From: Clostridiaceae bacterium
GTDB taxonomy: Bacteria > Bacillota > Clostridia > Saccharofermentanales > Saccharofermentanaceae
DNA: 64,000 bases
Reading direction: 5' to 3'
Assembly: GCA_012728275.1 (NCBI GenBank)
Contig: JAAYFK010000031.1
Location: 34,516 to 98,515 of the forward strand
A model generated the notes under the pieces. That model searched no databases. It was given only the letters and a program-made list of their open reading frames with translations, and had not been told where the DNA came from. The position numbers and the translations under genes were made by a program. Positions 1-9,276 of the stretch are shown one piece after another (the first letter of the stretch is position 1; every line of letters starts with the position of its first letter).

Positions 1-46
1 ATGTGCCCTTACCTGAACCCGGTGCTCCAAGAATAATAAGTCTCAT
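1..46 (-). CDS. adk: Adenylate kinase, N-terminal fragment cut by the window edge
   Basis: Only the first 15 codons lie in the window. They read MRLIILGAPGSGKGT, the P-loop start typical of adenylate kinase (ATP + AMP to 2 ADP, cytoplasmic). The ATG is at 44-46 on the complement, with an AGAGG ribosome binding site just upstream. Its position after secY matches the usual secY-adk order of the spc operon, although here a terminator-like hairpin and a possible promoter lie between the two genes. Confidence 0.9.
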   Translation of the reverse strand, partial: MRLIILGAPGSGKGT

Positions 47-82
47 TTTCTTTGCCTCTTAAGAATTAATAAAATCGTTAGT

Positions 83-88
83 ATTATA
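83..88 (-). promoter_or_regulatory. Candidate -10 element for adk
   Basis: A perfect TATAAT on the minus strand lies about 36 bases before the adk start codon, after the hairpin that follows secY. No good -35 hexamer is seen at 16-18 bases, so this is a tentative promoter. It would let adk be transcribed independently of the S10-spc operon. Confidence 0.4.
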
Positions 89-134
89 GCGCATTTCTGC
101 AATTAATGTGCACAAATATTACTTAAACAGAATA

Positions 135-170
135 ACAGCCTCCGGCAACTACAAAAGCTACCGAAGGCTG
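135..170 (-). terminator. Hairpin after secY, probable terminator or attenuator
   Basis: A stem of about 15 pairs (with several G-U pairs) and a 5-base loop follows the secY stop codon; the minus-strand RNA continues UUAUUCUGUUU, a mediocre U-tract. It probably reduces or ends transcription between secY and adk. Confidence 0.55.
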
Positions 171-187
171 ATAAATCTAAATAAATA

Positions 188-1504
188 TTAATCAAGGAAT
201 CCTCTGTAGTTTCTTGTTACAAGCTGGCTCTCAATCTGGCGAACCAAATCATTAGCAACACCTGTAAGAATCAAAACTGAAGTTCCTGCAAACCACACAT
301 TCTCCAAACCAGTCAAAGTGCCTACGATTGTAGGAACAAGACATACAATTGAAAGGAATAAACCATCAATCCAGCATAGTCGCATTGCTGTAACTCTGAT
401 GAATTCAGATGTTGGCTTTCCTGGTCTAATGCCTGGAATAAATCCACCGCTTCTCTGAATGCTGTTTGATATCTCGATTGGATTGAACTGAATCAAAGAA
501 TAGAAGAATGTAAATAGCAATACTAATACTACATAGAATACATAGTAGAATGGACTCTCATTAAAATCCTTTGCTAGCTTGCCGACAACATTATCAGGTC
601 CCGAGAAAAAAATTGAAATGATGATAGAGAACAATGACATGATTGACATAGTAAAGATTACTGGCATTACTCCAGATTGATTAATCTTAATCGGAATATA
701 TGAGTTCTGTCCGCCATATGTCTTTCTACCTACAGTCTTCTTTGAATACTGAACTGTAATTCTTCTCTCTGCATTCTGTACATAAATAACAAATATAATT
801 ATTGCAACAGACACAAGAGTAGCAACAACAAAAAGCAATATTCCAAGAATAGTACCTAATACTGAGCTCTTCAAATATCCACTAATTGTCTGGCTCTTAG
901 ATAAAAGAGTAACAGCCATTTGAGGAAGTCTAGTAACGATACCCGCGAAGATAATTAGAGAAACACCGTTTCCAATTCCCTTCTCATTGATACGCTCTCC
1001 TAGCCATACTACGAAGCATGTACCAGCTGTAAAAGTAATCGCTACAAGAATAAAAGCTAACACCATAGGAAGAGATTTAATCAAAGCTTCCTTTGTTGAC
1101 CATGTGAAGATGAAAGATTGAACAACAGCAAGACCAATTGCCAAGAAACGAGTTATCTTCGTCATCTTCTTTCTTCCAGTTTCACCTTCTTTAGCCATTT
1201 CTTCAAGTGGCTTTATTACTACGGTCAAAAGCTGAATAATAATGGAAGCATTGATGTATGGCGTGATACCCATGGCAAATATGGTTGCGGAATAAAGTCC
1301 ACCACCAGAAATGATATCCATAAGTCCACCAAGTTGTCCCCAGCTACTCTGAATGATTGATGAGAAAGCTTCTCTATCAATAGCAGGTGCTGGTACTAAG
1401 CCACCCAACATATACAATCCTAAAATAAGGAGAGTAAACAGGAGTTTCTTGCGAAGCTCAGGTAGCTTAACTGCATTGATCAAGGTGTCAAAAATACCCT
1501 TCAT
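188..1504 (-). CDS. secY: Preprotein translocase subunit SecY
   Basis: Central membrane channel of the Sec translocon, which passes unfolded secretory proteins and inserts membrane proteins. The 438-residue product has about ten hydrophobic helices, the usual length, and the characteristic early plug/TM2 region (GGLYSATIFAMGITPYINAS) and the conserved ERRI and GIRPGKPT loops. I place the start at the ATG at 1504 rather than at the TTG at 1510, because the GAGGAGG site that ends rplO is better spaced for it. It is the last complete gene of the S10-spc operon in the window. Confidence 0.97.
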   Translation of the reverse strand: MKGIFDTLINAVKLPELRKKLLFTLLILGLYMLGGLVPAPAIDREAFSSIIQSSWGQLGGLMDIISGGGLYSATIFAMGITPYINASIIIQLLTVVIKPLEEMAKEGETGRKKMTKITRFLAIGLAVVQSFIFTWSTKEALIKSLPMVLAFILVAITFTAGTCFVVWLGERINEKGIGNGVSLIIFAGIVTRLPQMAVTLLSKSQTISGYLKSSVLGTILGILLFVVATLVSVAIIIFVIYVQNAERRITVQYSKKTVGRKTYGGQNSYIPIKINQSGVMPVIFTMSIMSLFSIIISIFFSGPDNVVGKLAKDFNESPFYYVFYVVLVLLFTFFYSLIQFNPIEISNSIQRSGGFIPGIRPGKPTSEFIRVTAMRLCWIDGLFLSIVCLVPTIVGTLTGLENVWFAGTSVLILTGVANDLVRQIESQLVTRNYRGFLD

Positions 1505-1506
1505 GA

Positions 1507-1950
1507 TCAAACCTCCTCAGCCGTTCCACCAGCCTTTTCGATCTTCTCCTTGGCAGACGCAGTGAACTTAACTGCCTTAACAGTTAACTTCTTTGATAAC
1601 TCGCCATTACCAAGAACCTTAACACCGTCGTTAACCTTTGGAAGAGAAATGATTCCTGCATCAGCTAAAATTTCAGCTGTTACCTCAGCACCATTCTCAA
1701 ACTTTTCAAGATCATCAACATTAATCTCAACGTAGCAAGCTGCGAAACGCTTATTGTTGAATCCTCTCTTAGGTAGACGTCTGTATAGAGGCATTTGACC
1801 TCCCTCGAATCCAGGGCGTACTCCACCACCGGAACGAGCATTCTGTCCTTTATGTCCGCGACCGCCAGTCTTACCATTACCTGATCCGACTCCACGACCC
1901 TTACGATATGCTTTTGCATTTCCTGCGGAAGTAATTTCATTAATTTTCAT
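1507..1950 (-). CDS. rplO: 50S ribosomal protein L15
   Basis: Large-subunit protein that binds 23S rRNA late in assembly. The 147-residue product has the Gly/Arg-rich N-terminal extension ([15 protein letters not shown]) and the [11 protein letters not shown] motif of the L15 family, at normal length. It sits between rpmD and secY; its stop codon lies next to the ribosome binding site of secY, so the two are probably translationally coupled. Confidence 0.97.
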   Translation of the reverse strand: MKINEITSAGNAKAYRKGRGVGSGNGKTGGRGHKGQNARSGGGVRPGFEGGQMPLYRRLPKRGFNNKRFAACYVEINVDDLEKFENGAEVTAEILADAGIISLPKVNDGVKVLGNGELSKKLTVKAVKFTASAKEKIEKAGGTAEEV

Positions 1951-1965
1951 GATTGCATACCTCCA

Positions 1966-2145
1966 TTATACTTCTTCGCAAGTGACGTAATGTGAAGCGG
2001 TTCTAACCATTCCACGAGTAGCGCCATTATCAGCCTTAACAACAGTCTGGCCGATCTTATGAAGACCTAAAGCCTTAACTGTAGCTGTCTGCTTGCTGCC
2101 TGCCTTGTTGGTACTCTTGACCAACGTAATTTTTAATTCTGCCAT
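1966..2145 (-). CDS. rpmD: 50S ribosomal protein L30
   Basis: A 59-residue protein beginning MAELKITLVKS and containing the KALGLHKIGQTV segment, both typical of bacterial L30. ATG at 2143-2145 on the complement with GGAGGAACTC upstream, and TAA at 1966-1968. It fills the gap between rpsE and rplO exactly where rpmD is expected in the spc operon. L30 is a small 23S rRNA-binding protein of the large subunit. Confidence 0.95.
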   Translation of the reverse strand: MAELKITLVKSTNKAGSKQTATVKALGLHKIGQTVVKADNGATRGMVRTASHYVTCEEV

Positions 2146-2160
2146 TGGTAGAGTTCCTCC

Positions 2161-2655
2161 TTAACGAATTTCTTCAACGGACTTTCCACGAAGCTTAGCT
2201 ACCTCTTCGATAGACTTAAGGCTCATTAGACCTTCCATTGTTGCATTAACCATGTTGTTTGGATTGTTTGTACCAAGTGACTTAGTACGGATATCAGTAA
2301 TACCAGCTAACTCACATACTACACGAACAGGACCACCAGCGATGATACCAGTACCGCTTGCAGCAGGCTTCATAACAATCTTACCAGCACCAAACAAGCC
2401 AAGAACCTCATGAGGAATTGTACCATTGATAACTGGTACAGTAATCATGTTCTTCTTTGCCTCTTCAACTCCCTTGCGAATAGCATCAGGAACTTCAGCG
2501 GCCTTGCCGATACCTTTTCCAACGCGGCCATTACCATCTCCAACAATTACTAAAGCAGCAAAGCGGAAGTTTCTACCACCCTTAACTGTCTTAGATACTC
2601 GGCCGATGTTAACAACCTTTTCCTTCAACTCTTGTGTGCTTGGATCAAAACCCAT
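2161..2655 (-). CDS. rpsE: 30S ribosomal protein S5
   Basis: Small-subunit protein near the mRNA entry channel, important for decoding accuracy and subunit assembly. The 164-residue product shows the S5 double-stranded RNA-binding fold start ([19 protein letters not shown]) and the C-terminal fold ([17 protein letters not shown]). Usual length. It lies between rplR and rpmD in canonical order, with short spacing. Confidence 0.97.
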   Translation of the reverse strand: MGFDPSTQELKEKVVNIGRVSKTVKGGRNFRFAALVIVGDGNGRVGKGIGKAAEVPDAIRKGVEEAKKNMITVPVINGTIPHEVLGLFGAGKIVMKPAASGTGIIAGGPVRVVCELAGITDIRTKSLGTNNPNNMVNATMEGLMSLKSIEEVAKLRGKSVEEIR

Positions 2656-2672
2656 ATTCTATATCCTCCTGA

Positions 2673-3041
2673 TCAGAATGAGAGTCCAGCTTCACGAGCT
2701 GCCTCTGCCAAAGCTGCTACACGTCCATGATAGACATATCCGCTTCTGTCAAATACTACTTCTTTGATTTCCTTTGCGATAGCACGCTCAGCTACGAGCT
2801 TGCCAACACAAGCTGCCGCTTCAATATTATTGCCAGAAGCAGAAGCAGTCTTTGCATCCTTATCAAGTGAAGAAGCACTTACAAGTGTTACACCTTTTGT
2901 ATCATCAATGATTTGCGCATACATGTGTGAATTACTTCTGAAAACACACAAGCGAGGGCAATCTGATGTACCAGAAATCTTCTTACGTACGCGAAGGTGC
3001 TTTCTAATACGAATTTCATTCTTGTTAATCTTATTAATCAT
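2673..3041 (-). CDS. rplR: 50S ribosomal protein L18
   Basis: Protein that binds 5S rRNA with L5 in the central protuberance. The 122-residue product has the basic N-terminal segment ([15 protein letters not shown]) and the [21 protein letters not shown]-terminal signature of L18. Length and position between rplF and rpsE are normal. Confidence 0.97.
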   Translation of the reverse strand: MINKINKNEIRIRKHLRVRKKISGTSDCPRLCVFRSNSHMYAQIIDDTKGVTLVSASSLDKDAKTASASGNNIEAAACVGKLVAERAIAKEIKEVVFDRSGYVYHGRVAALAEAAREAGLSF

Positions 3042-3057
3042 GTATTCTCACCCCCTC

Positions 3058-3600
3058 TTATTTCTTTGCGCCGGTCTTGCCTTCCTTAATGATTAAGTGC
3101 TCAGTAGCATACTTGATACCCTTGCCCTTATATGCATCAGGAAGTCTGAAGCTACGGATTTTTGCTGCTGTCTCACCAACTAGCTGCTTGTCCGCACCCT
3201 TGACGATGATCTTGTTAAGTGCAGGTACATCAATAATGATGCCCTCTGGCTCAACAATTTCGATTGGATGAGAATAACCAAGATTGAATACAACCTTGTT
3301 TCCCTGCTTAGTTGCCTTGTAACCAACACCGTTGATATCAAGTTCTTTAGTAAATCCTTGAGATACACCTACAACCATATTGTTAATAAGTGAACGTGTT
3401 AGACCATGTAAAGATCTGTGTTCCTTCTCATCTGAAGGTCTCTCAACTTTAATGATATTTCCATCAATTGAAACAGAAATATCAGGATGGATGTCCATCT
3501 CAAGTGTGGACTGTGCGCCTTTTACGGTAATATGCTGACCATTCAGCTTTACCTCGACTCCTGCAGGAATCGTAATAGGCATTCTTCCAATTCTAGACAT
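3058..3600 (-). CDS. rplF: 50S ribosomal protein L6
   Basis: Large-subunit protein next to the GTPase-associated region of 23S rRNA. The 180-residue product starts MSRIGRMPITIPAGV and ends with the PDAYKGKGIKYATE signature of the family. Usual length. The gene is separated from rpsH by 110 bases, the widest gap in the spc part of the operon. Confidence 0.97.
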   Translation of the reverse strand: MSRIGRMPITIPAGVEVKLNGQHITVKGAQSTLEMDIHPDISVSIDGNIIKVERPSDEKEHRSLHGLTRSLINNMVVGVSQGFTKELDINGVGYKATKQGNKVVFNLGYSHPIEIVEPEGIIIDVPALNKIIVKGADKQLVGETAAKIRSFRLPDAYKGKGIKYATEHLIIKEGKTGAKK

Positions 3601-3627
3601 ATTTTATCCTCCTGCTCTTTAGATTGT

Positions 3628-3659
3628 GCATCAACATCATATGTCATTAATATTGATGC
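3628..3659 (-). repeat. Inverted repeat in the rpsH-rplF gap
   Basis: A 7-base inverted repeat (GCATCAA at 3628-3634, TTGATGC at 3653-3659) lies in the 110-base gap between rpsH and rplF, where neighbouring genes are mostly 5-28 bases apart. It could form a hairpin in the operon mRNA. No U-tract follows, so it is not a terminator; a processing or protein-binding site is possible but unproven. Confidence 0.4.
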
Positions 3660-3710
3660 TTTTCAGAGATTCCTCGACTAGTACAAAATGACACTAATCG
3701 AACTGCTTAA

Positions 3711-4106
3711 TTACCAAACGTATGCTAATACTTCTCCGCCAACGCCGAGTTGTCTAGCCTTCTTGTCTGTCATAACTCCCTTTGAAGTAGAAATGATAGC
3801 TATACCAAGACCACCGAGAACATAAGGTAGATTCTCTCTATCTGCATACATACGAAGACCTGGCTTAGAGATTCTCTTGATACCTGAAATAACTGGCTTA
3901 CGGCCTGCATACTTCAAAGTAATGTTGATGTTTCCTTGCTTGTTATCCTCAATGCACTCAAAACGAGTAATGTAACCTTCGTCAAGTAAAATCTGAGCGA
4001 TAGCTTTCTTCAAGTTGGAAGCCGGAACAGTAACCATTGGGTGACCGGCAGTTCCAGCATTACGAATTCTCGTAAGCATATCTGCAATTGCATCTGTAAT
4101 CTGCAT
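3711..4106 (-). CDS. rpsH: 30S ribosomal protein S8
   Basis: Primary 16S rRNA-binding protein of the small subunit; in Escherichia coli it also represses the spc operon. The 131-residue product begins [17 protein letters not shown] and ends with the family signature [13 protein letters not shown] followed by GGEVLAYVW. Length and position after rpsN are typical. Confidence 0.97.
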   Translation of the reverse strand: MQITDAIADMLTRIRNAGTAGHPMVTVPASNLKKAIAQILLDEGYITRFECIEDNKQGNINITLKYAGRKPVISGIKRISKPGLRMYADRENLPYVLGGLGIAIISTSKGVMTDKKARQLGVGGEVLAYVW

Positions 4107-4133
4107 TATAATTTCCTCCCTTTCGCTATCGTA

Positions 4134-4319
4134 TTACCAGCTTGCCTTCTTTACGCCCGGAATCTGACCCTTGTAAGCCAACTCACGGAAGCAAAGACGG
4201 CAGATACCATACTTACGCATATAAGAATGTGGTCTTCCACATAGCTTGCAACGGTTGTGGTGCTGTGTCGAGAACTTTGGAGTACTCTGTGACTTTAAAA
4301 TCATTGACTTCTTTGCCAT
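4134..4319 (-). CDS. rpsN: 30S ribosomal protein S14, zinc-binding (type Z) form
   Basis: The 61-residue protein is the short, zinc-containing version of S14. Four cysteines at about residues 24, 27, 40 and 43 (CKLC and CRLC) form the zinc ribbon, and the protein ends in the usual IPGVKKASW. It binds 16S rRNA in the head of the small subunit. The zinc-free paralogue found in some Firmicutes under zinc starvation is not in this window. Confidence 0.96.
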   Translation of the reverse strand: MAKKSMILKSQSTPKFSTQHHNRCKLCGRPHSYMRKYGICRLCFRELAYKGQIPGVKKASW

Positions 4320-4335
4320 TTAATTATCCTCCTAA

Positions 4336-4875
4336 TCACTTACGGAACGGCATACCAACCAACTTAAGAAGCTCAAAAGCCTCCTCGTCTGTTTCAGCCG
4401 TTGTAACAATGATGATGTCCATACCACGAACCTTGTCTACCTTATCGTAATCAATCTCAGGGAACATTAGCTGCTCCTTGATACCCATGGCATAGTTTCC
4501 ATGTCCATCAAACGAATTAGGATTAATACCGCGGAAGTCACGTACTCGTGGAAGAGAGATGCTAATTAGCTTATCTAGGAAGTTATACATGTTATCTCCA
4601 CGAAGAGTAACCTTACATCCGATCTTCATTCCTTCTCTTAACTTAAATGCTGCAATTGACTTTGAAGCAACAGTAGCAACTGGCTTCTGTCCAGCTATGA
4701 TGCCCATGTCACGCATAGCATTGTCTAGTGCCTTAGCATTATCCTTAACTTCACCGACACCCATGTTAAGAACAATCTTCTCAATCTTAGGTACCTGCAT
4801 TGTTGATGTGTACTTGAATGTCTGAGTCAAAGCAGGAGCGACTTCAGATAAATACTTCTCTTTTAATCTTTGCAT
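4336..4875 (-). CDS. rplE: 50S ribosomal protein L5
   Basis: 5S rRNA-binding protein that contacts the P-site tRNA. The 179-residue product has the start [16 protein letters not shown], the family motif VLNMGVGE, and the C-terminal segment [18 protein letters not shown]. Normal length. It lies four bases after the rplX stop codon, indicating tight coupling. Confidence 0.97.
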   Translation of the reverse strand: MQRLKEKYLSEVAPALTQTFKYTSTMQVPKIEKIVLNMGVGEVKDNAKALDNAMRDMGIIAGQKPVATVASKSIAAFKLREGMKIGCKVTLRGDNMYNFLDKLISISLPRVRDFRGINPNSFDGHGNYAMGIKEQLMFPEIDYDKVDKVRGMDIIIVTTAETDEEAFELLKLVGMPFRK

Positions 4876-4879
4876 TTAA

Positions 4880-5230
4880 TTACTCCCCCTTGTCAGCCTT
4901 CTTGATGTTGCTGATAACAGCGCCACACTTCTTGCAAACACGATTCTTAGAACCGTCAGCGTTTACTACATGAGCAACACGTGTTGGCTTACCACACTTA
5001 GGGCAAACAAGCATTAAATTAGAAGCATCAATTGATCCTTCGCGATCAACGATTCCCGTAGGATCATTTTGCTTTCTTGCCTTTAGGTGCTTCTTAATCA
5101 TGTTAACACCCTCAACATATACACGTCCTGTAGATGTATCAGTCTTAAGAACCTTACCTGTACTTCCAGCTTCTTTACCAGAAATAACAATAACTTTATC
5201 TTCCTTTTTAACGTGGATTTTACTAGTCAT
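4880..5230 (-). CDS. rplX: 50S ribosomal protein L24, with C-terminal CxxC pairs
   Basis: Assembly-initiating 23S rRNA-binding protein. The 116-residue product carries the KOW motif near the start (KKEDKVIVISGKEAGSTGKV) and, in the C-terminal half, two CxxC pairs (CPKC, CKKC) flanking a short spacer, consistent with a zinc ribbon found in many but not all bacterial L24 proteins. It is in canonical position between rplN and rplE. Confidence 0.96.
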   Translation of the reverse strand: MTSKIHVKKEDKVIVISGKEAGSTGKVLKTDTSTGRVYVEGVNMIKKHLKARKQNDPTGIVDREGSIDASNLMLVCPKCGKPTRVAHVVNADGSKNRVCKKCGAVISNIKKADKGE

Positions 5231-5244
5231 TTCTTAAGACCCCC

Positions 5245-5613
5245 TTACAGTACTTCTGGAGCTAGAGAAAGAATCTTCATGTAATCCTTGTCTCTTAACT
5301 CTCTTGCTATAGGTCCAAAGATACGAGTACCAGTTGGGTTCTTATCTTCCTTGATAATAACCGCAGCGTTCTCGTCAAACTTAATATATGAACCATCTGC
5401 TCTTCTTACGCCACGCTTTGTGCGAACAACTACTGCACGAACAACATCGCCCTTCTTGACCATGCCGCCAGGTGCTGCTGTCTTTACAGAGCATACAATG
5501 ACGTCGCCAATACTGGCATACTTACGCCCTGAACCACCGAGTACCTTTATGCAAGCAAGCTCCTTAGCACCAGTGTTATCGGCAGCTCTAAGTCTGGATT
5601 CAACCTGAATCAT
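5245..5613 (-). CDS. rplN: 50S ribosomal protein L14
   Basis: Large-subunit protein at the subunit interface that also contacts the silencing factor RsfS. The 122-residue product starts [18 protein letters not shown] and ends with [10 protein letters not shown], diagnostic of L14 and of exact family length. It begins the spc part of the operon after rpsQ. Confidence 0.98.
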   Translation of the reverse strand: MIQVESRLRAADNTGAKELACIKVLGGSGRKYASIGDVIVCSVKTAAPGGMVKKGDVVRAVVVRTKRGVRRADGSYIKFDENAAVIIKEDKNPTGTRIFGPIARELRDKDYMKILSLAPEVL

Positions 5614-5638
5614 TGATAATTTCCTCCTTTAACCTGCA

Positions 5639-5896
5639 TTACTTAGCCTTCTCGATGATCTCGACTAATCTCCAGTTTTTGTCCTTGGAAATTGGACGAG
5701 TCTCCATAACCATAACCTTATCGCCTATACCACACTCGTTCTTCTCGTCGTGTGCCTTAAGCTTATAAGTTCTCTTCATAATCTTTCCGTAAAGAGGGTG
5801 CTTAACGTGCTCTTCAACAGAGACTACGATTGTCTTGTCCATCTTGTCAGATGAAACAATACCTACTCTACTCTTTCTGAGATTTCGATCTGCCAT
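5639..5896 (-). CDS. rpsQ: 30S ribosomal protein S17
   Basis: Primary 16S rRNA-binding protein of the small-subunit body. The 85-residue OB-fold protein contains [17 protein letters not shown] and the [12 protein letters not shown] signature. Length is normal and it follows rpmC in the standard order. Confidence 0.97.
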   Translation of the reverse strand: MADRNLRKSRVGIVSSDKMDKTIVVSVEEHVKHPLYGKIMKRTYKLKAHDEKNECGIGDKVMVMETRPISKDKNWRLVEIIEKAK

Positions 5897-5910
5897 TGCG
5901 TTTTCCCTCC

Positions 5911-6108
5911 TTAGTTAGACTTGAGCTCTTGCTCACGAATGATAGTTAATACTCTAGCGATATCTCTCTTTACAGTAGCGATACGCTGAGGATTGTCCAA
6001 TTGATTGGTGGCATGCTGGAAGCGAAGCTTAAATAGCTCTTCCTTGAGAGCAACTAGTTCTTTCTCAAGCTCAGCTGCACTCTTCTTACGAATATCTTCA
6101 GCCTTCAT
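5911..6108 (-). CDS. rpmC: 50S ribosomal protein L29
   Basis: Small helical protein beside the polypeptide exit tunnel, part of the docking site for SRP and trigger factor. I prefer the ATG at 6108 ([10 protein letters not shown], 65 residues) over the GTG at 6117, because AAAGGAGGG lies eight bases before it. The [16 protein letters not shown] segment is the L29 signature. The start overlaps the 3' end of rplP by 11 bases. Confidence 0.94.
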   Translation of the reverse strand: MKAEDIRKKSAAELEKELVALKEELFKLRFQHATNQLDNPQRIATVKRDIARVLTIIREQELKSN

Positions 6109-6529
6109 TCTCGTCACCCTCCTTTGCCTTTACTACGAATTTTGTCTTACATGGAAGCTTATTGCCTGCAAGACGCATTGCCTCACGTGCAATTTCCTCT
6201 GAAACGCCCTTGATCTCGAAAAGTATGCGACCTGGCTTAACAACTGCTACCCAATACTCAGTAGCACCTTTACCAGAACCCATTCGAACCTCAGCAGGCT
6301 TCTTAGTTACTGGCTTATCAGGGAAGATATCAATCCATACCTGTCCGCCTCTTCTTACATATCTGTTAATTGCGATACGAGCAGCTTCAATCTGATTTGC
6401 TTTAATCCAGCAAGGCTCAGTGGCCATAATTCCGTAATCACCGTAAGCTATAACGTTACCACGTGTTGCCTTACCAGTCATACGACCACGATGCTGCTTT
6501 CTATACTTTGTTCTCTTAGGAAGTAACAT
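6098..6529 (-). CDS. rplP: 50S ribosomal protein L16
   Basis: Large-subunit protein that helps position the aminoacyl end of tRNA. The 143-residue product starts [17 protein letters not shown] and contains the [19 protein letters not shown] signature. Its ATG overlaps the rpsC stop codon by one base (TGATG), and its 3' end overlaps rpmC, so these three genes are translationally coupled. Confidence 0.97.
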   Translation of the reverse strand: MLLPKRTKYRKQHRGRMTGKATRGNVIAYGDYGIMATEPCWIKANQIEAARIAINRYVRRGGQVWIDIFPDKPVTKKPAEVRMGSGKGATEYWVAVVKPGRILFEIKGVSEEIAREAMRLAGNKLPCKTKFVVKAKEGDENEG

Positions 6530-7263
6530 CAGTTCTCGCCTCCTTCCTCAACAACAGGAGCAACCTTCCTTGCAGGAAGTACTTCGCCGTTAAAAATCCA
6601 AACCTTTACACCAATACGACCATAAGTTGTAGCTGCCTCAGCAAAACCATAGTCAATATCAGCACGAAGTGTCTGTAGAGGAATTGTACCCTCATGATAT
6701 GTCTCAGAACGAGCGATCTCGGCACCACCAAGACGTCCAGAACACATCGTCTTAATTCCTAGAATACCTTGTTTCATTGCCTGAGACATAGTCTTCTTCA
6801 TCGCACGACGGAAGCTACTTCTGTTCTCAAGCTGAGAAGCAATGTTCTCTGCAACAAGAGTTGCATTGGAATCAGCATTCTTGATTTCCTTGATTTCTAC
6901 GAAGAACTGCTTCTTGAACTTCTTAGCTAATGAAGCCTTAAGAGCCTCAATGCCTGAACCCTTTGAGCCAATAACCAAACCTGGCTTAGCAACGTTGATG
7001 AAGATTGTTGTCTTCTCAGCGCCCTTACGCTCGATTTCGATACTAGATACTCCAGCGATGTTCTTACGACTATCATCGAATGCTCTCTTAGAATTCTTTC
7101 CAGAACTCTTAATGATTGAGTCGATTTCAGTCTTTACAAACTCACGAATTTTCTTGTCCTCAACAAGGAAATCGCTAAATGTTTTCTTGTCGGCATACCA
7201 GCGTGCATCCCACTGCTTGATAATGCCCACGCGCAAACCATGGGGATTAACTTTCTGACCCAT
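6529..7263 (-). CDS. rpsC: 30S ribosomal protein S3
   Basis: Head protein of the small subunit, part of the mRNA entry helicase. The 244-residue product begins [14 protein letters not shown] and contains a type II KH domain ([16 protein letters not shown]) and the C-terminal SRTE-like and [14 protein letters not shown] motifs. It is slightly longer than many S3 proteins because of a loop around residues 55-75 rich in Ser and Lys. Canonical position. Confidence 0.97.
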   Translation of the reverse strand: MGQKVNPHGLRVGIIKQWDARWYADKKTFSDFLVEDKKIREFVKTEIDSIIKSSGKNSKRAFDDSRKNIAGVSSIEIERKGAEKTTIFINVAKPGLVIGSKGSGIEALKASLAKKFKKQFFVEIKEIKNADSNATLVAENIASQLENRSSFRRAMKKTMSQAMKQGILGIKTMCSGRLGGAEIARSETYHEGTIPLQTLRADIDYGFAEAATTYGRIGVKVWIFNGEVLPARKVAPVVEEGGEN

Positions 7264-7275
7264 GTGAATTCCTCC

Positions 7276-7752
7276 TTATACTCTTTCCTTGAGAACTACA
7301 GTAACGTGACTTGTTCTCTTGTTGATTCTGTTAGCTGATCCTCTTGCTCTTGGCATAAAACGCTTAAGAATTGGACCCTGGTTACCGTATGCATCATCTA
7401 CATACAAATCAGATCTGTTCAAACCGTTATTGTTAACAGCATTAGCCTCAGCAGACTTTAGAGCCTTCATGAGAACTGGTGATGCAGCCTTAGGTGTGTA
7501 AAGTAGGATTGCATATGCTTCTTCAAGAGACTTGCCCTTAATTAGGTCAGCAACAATCTTAACCTTTCGAGGTGCTACGCGAACATACTTAGATGTACAC
7601 TTACCAAGATTCTTTCCCATTCCAAGAAGCTTTCTCTGACTCTTAGTAGGTGTAGGAAGCTTGGAGCTCTTCTTAGATGTAGCTGCGTATGCCTCAATAA
7701 TAGCCTCACGGTTCTTCTCGATGTTCTCTTTATTCAAAATAATCTTTTCCAC
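7276..7752 (-). CDS. rplV: 50S ribosomal protein L22 with a long N-terminal extension
   Basis: L22 lines the peptide exit tunnel and reaches into it with a beta-hairpin. The family core starts near residue 53 (CTSKYVRVAPRKVKIVADLIKGK) and runs to the end with GSANRINKRTSHVTVVL. The product is 158 residues, against about 110-115 in most bacteria: an extra ~50-residue Lys/Asn-rich N-terminus precedes the core. The ATG at 7752 has GGAGGAACCATT before it, so the extension appears genuinely translated. Confidence 0.94.
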   Translation of the reverse strand: MEKIILNKENIEKNREAIIEAYAATSKKSSKLPTPTKSQRKLLGMGKNLGKCTSKYVRVAPRKVKIVADLIKGKSLEEAYAILLYTPKAASPVLMKALKSAEANAVNNNGLNRSDLYVDDAYGNQGPILKRFMPRARGSANRINKRTSHVTVVLKERV

Positions 7753-7770
7753 AATGGTTCCTCCTTATAA

Positions 7771-8049
7771 TCAGCGCGCGCCGGCTGCTTTTTCGCCGGA
7801 GTGACCACCGAATTTACGTGTTGGAGCAAACTCGCCAAGCTTATGGCCTACCATTTCCTCTGTTACATAAACTGGAATGTGCTTGCGTCCGTCATATACA
7901 GCAACCGTGTGCCCAACAAACTCAGGGAAAATTGTGGAAGCGCGAGACCATGTCTTGATAACCTTCTTCTCGTTGGCATCGTTCATAGCCTTGATTCTCT
8001 TCATAAGGGCGTCTTCAACGAAATAACCCTTTTTTGTAGATCTACTCAT
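7771..8049 (-). CDS. rpsS: 30S ribosomal protein S19
   Basis: Head protein of the small subunit that forms a complex with S13 and contacts the A site. The 92-residue product has the family start [15 protein letters not shown] and the signature [20 protein letters not shown]. Usual length, canonical position between rplB and rplV. Confidence 0.98.
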   Translation of the reverse strand: MSRSTKKGYFVEDALMKRIKAMNDANEKKVIKTWSRASTIFPEFVGHTVAVYDGRKHIPVYVTEEMVGHKLGEFAPTRKFGGHSGEKAAGAR

Positions 8050-8068
8050 CTTTCAACGTGCCTCCTTA

Positions 8069-8896
8069 TCAATTTCTGCCCTTGACAATATACTTGCCAG
8101 ACTGCTTCTTCTTATTTCTTGTCTTCTTACCAAGTGTTGGAACACCCCAAGGTGTAACAGGACCCGGAAGACCAACAGGAGATTTACCTTCACCACCACC
8201 ATGAGGGTGATCACAAGGGTTCATAGCAACACCACGAACTGATGGACGAACACCTAAGTGACGATTACGTCCTGCCTTACCAATGCAAATGTTCTCATGC
8301 TCTGCGTTTCCGATTGATCCGATCATTGCACGGCACTTTACAGGAACCATACGAACTTCACCGGAAGGAAGACGAATCTGAGCATAATCTCCTTCTTTTG
8401 CCATGAGCTGTGCTCCTGCTCCTGCAGTTCTTACCATCTGAGCACCCTTGCCTGGCTTAAGCTCGACACAGGAAATGATAGTACCAACTGGGATAGAACT
8501 GATAGGAAGAACGTTACCAGAAATAATGTCTGAACTAGCGCCACTTTCTACCTTTGAGCCAACTTTAAGGCCATTTGGAGCGAGAATATAAGACTTGCTA
8601 CCATCAACATACTGAATTAGAGCAATGAATGCTGTACGATTTGGATCATACTCAATTGCTATAACTGTTGCTGGAACTCCATCCTTAGTTCTCTTCCAAT
8701 CAATAATTCTTAGCTTACGACGGTTTCCACCACCAATGTGACGAACCGTGATGCGTCCGTATGAATTACGTCCGCCTGTCTTCTTTCCGGAAGTAAGAAG
8801 ATTCTTTTCCGGAGCCTTCTTCGTTAGTACGGAATAATCCGCAACAGTCATCTGTCGAACCGCCGGAGAAGTAGGATTAAATGATTTTACTGCCAT
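8069..8896 (-). CDS. rplB: 50S ribosomal protein L2
   Basis: Highly conserved 23S rRNA-binding protein needed for subunit association and peptidyl transferase activity. The 275-residue product contains the SH3-like and OB-fold domains and the C-terminal signature [16 protein letters not shown] with the key histidine. Length is normal. It starts with [15 protein letters not shown]. Confidence 0.98.
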   Translation of the reverse strand: MAVKSFNPTSPAVRQMTVADYSVLTKKAPEKNLLTSGKKTGGRNSYGRITVRHIGGGNRRKLRIIDWKRTKDGVPATVIAIEYDPNRTAFIALIQYVDGSKSYILAPNGLKVGSKVESGASSDIISGNVLPISSIPVGTIISCVELKPGKGAQMVRTAGAGAQLMAKEGDYAQIRLPSGEVRMVPVKCRAMIGSIGNAEHENICIGKAGRNRHLGVRPSVRGVAMNPCDHPHGGGEGKSPVGLPGPVTPWGVPTLGKKTRNKKKQSGKYIVKGRN

Positions 8897-8919
8897 TTTG
8901 ATTCACTCCTTATCTGACC

Positions 8920-9276
8920 TTATTGGCCGATTCCAAACTCTTCGATAGATGTCTTGTACTTAGCAGCAACCTTTGCAGACTTGCCACCCTTTGCAAGATA
9001 AGAGCCGTCCATACTTTCTGTAGCAATTGTAACCATTGCCTTCTTGAAAGCTGGTGTTCTACCGAATGCATAACGCTGTCTCTTAATCTTTCCATCGTAG
9101 TTAACAGTATTTACGTTAACAACCTTTACGTTGAAAAGCTTCTCAACGGCAGCCTTAATCTCAGGCTTTGTTGCATTAACAGCAACCTTGAAAGTGTACT
9201 TGCCTTCAGCTGTATCACCAGAAGACTTCTCAGTGATAACTGGCTTAATAATTACATCCTGTGGTGCCTTTATCAT
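8920..9276 (-). CDS. rplW: 50S ribosomal protein L23
   Basis: Exit-tunnel protein that is the main docking point for trigger factor and SRP. The 118-residue product contains IIKPVITEKSS at the start, KAAVEKLFNVKVVNVNTVN and RYAFGRTPAFKKAMVTI, the L23 signatures. The C-terminus is about 15-20 residues longer than common versions. Its ATG overlaps the rplD stop codon by four bases. Confidence 0.96.
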   Translation of the reverse strand: MIKAPQDVIIKPVITEKSSGDTAEGKYTFKVAVNATKPEIKAAVEKLFNVKVVNVNTVNYDGKIKRQRYAFGRTPAFKKAMVTIATESMDGSYLAKGGKSAKVAAKYKTSIEEFGIGQ

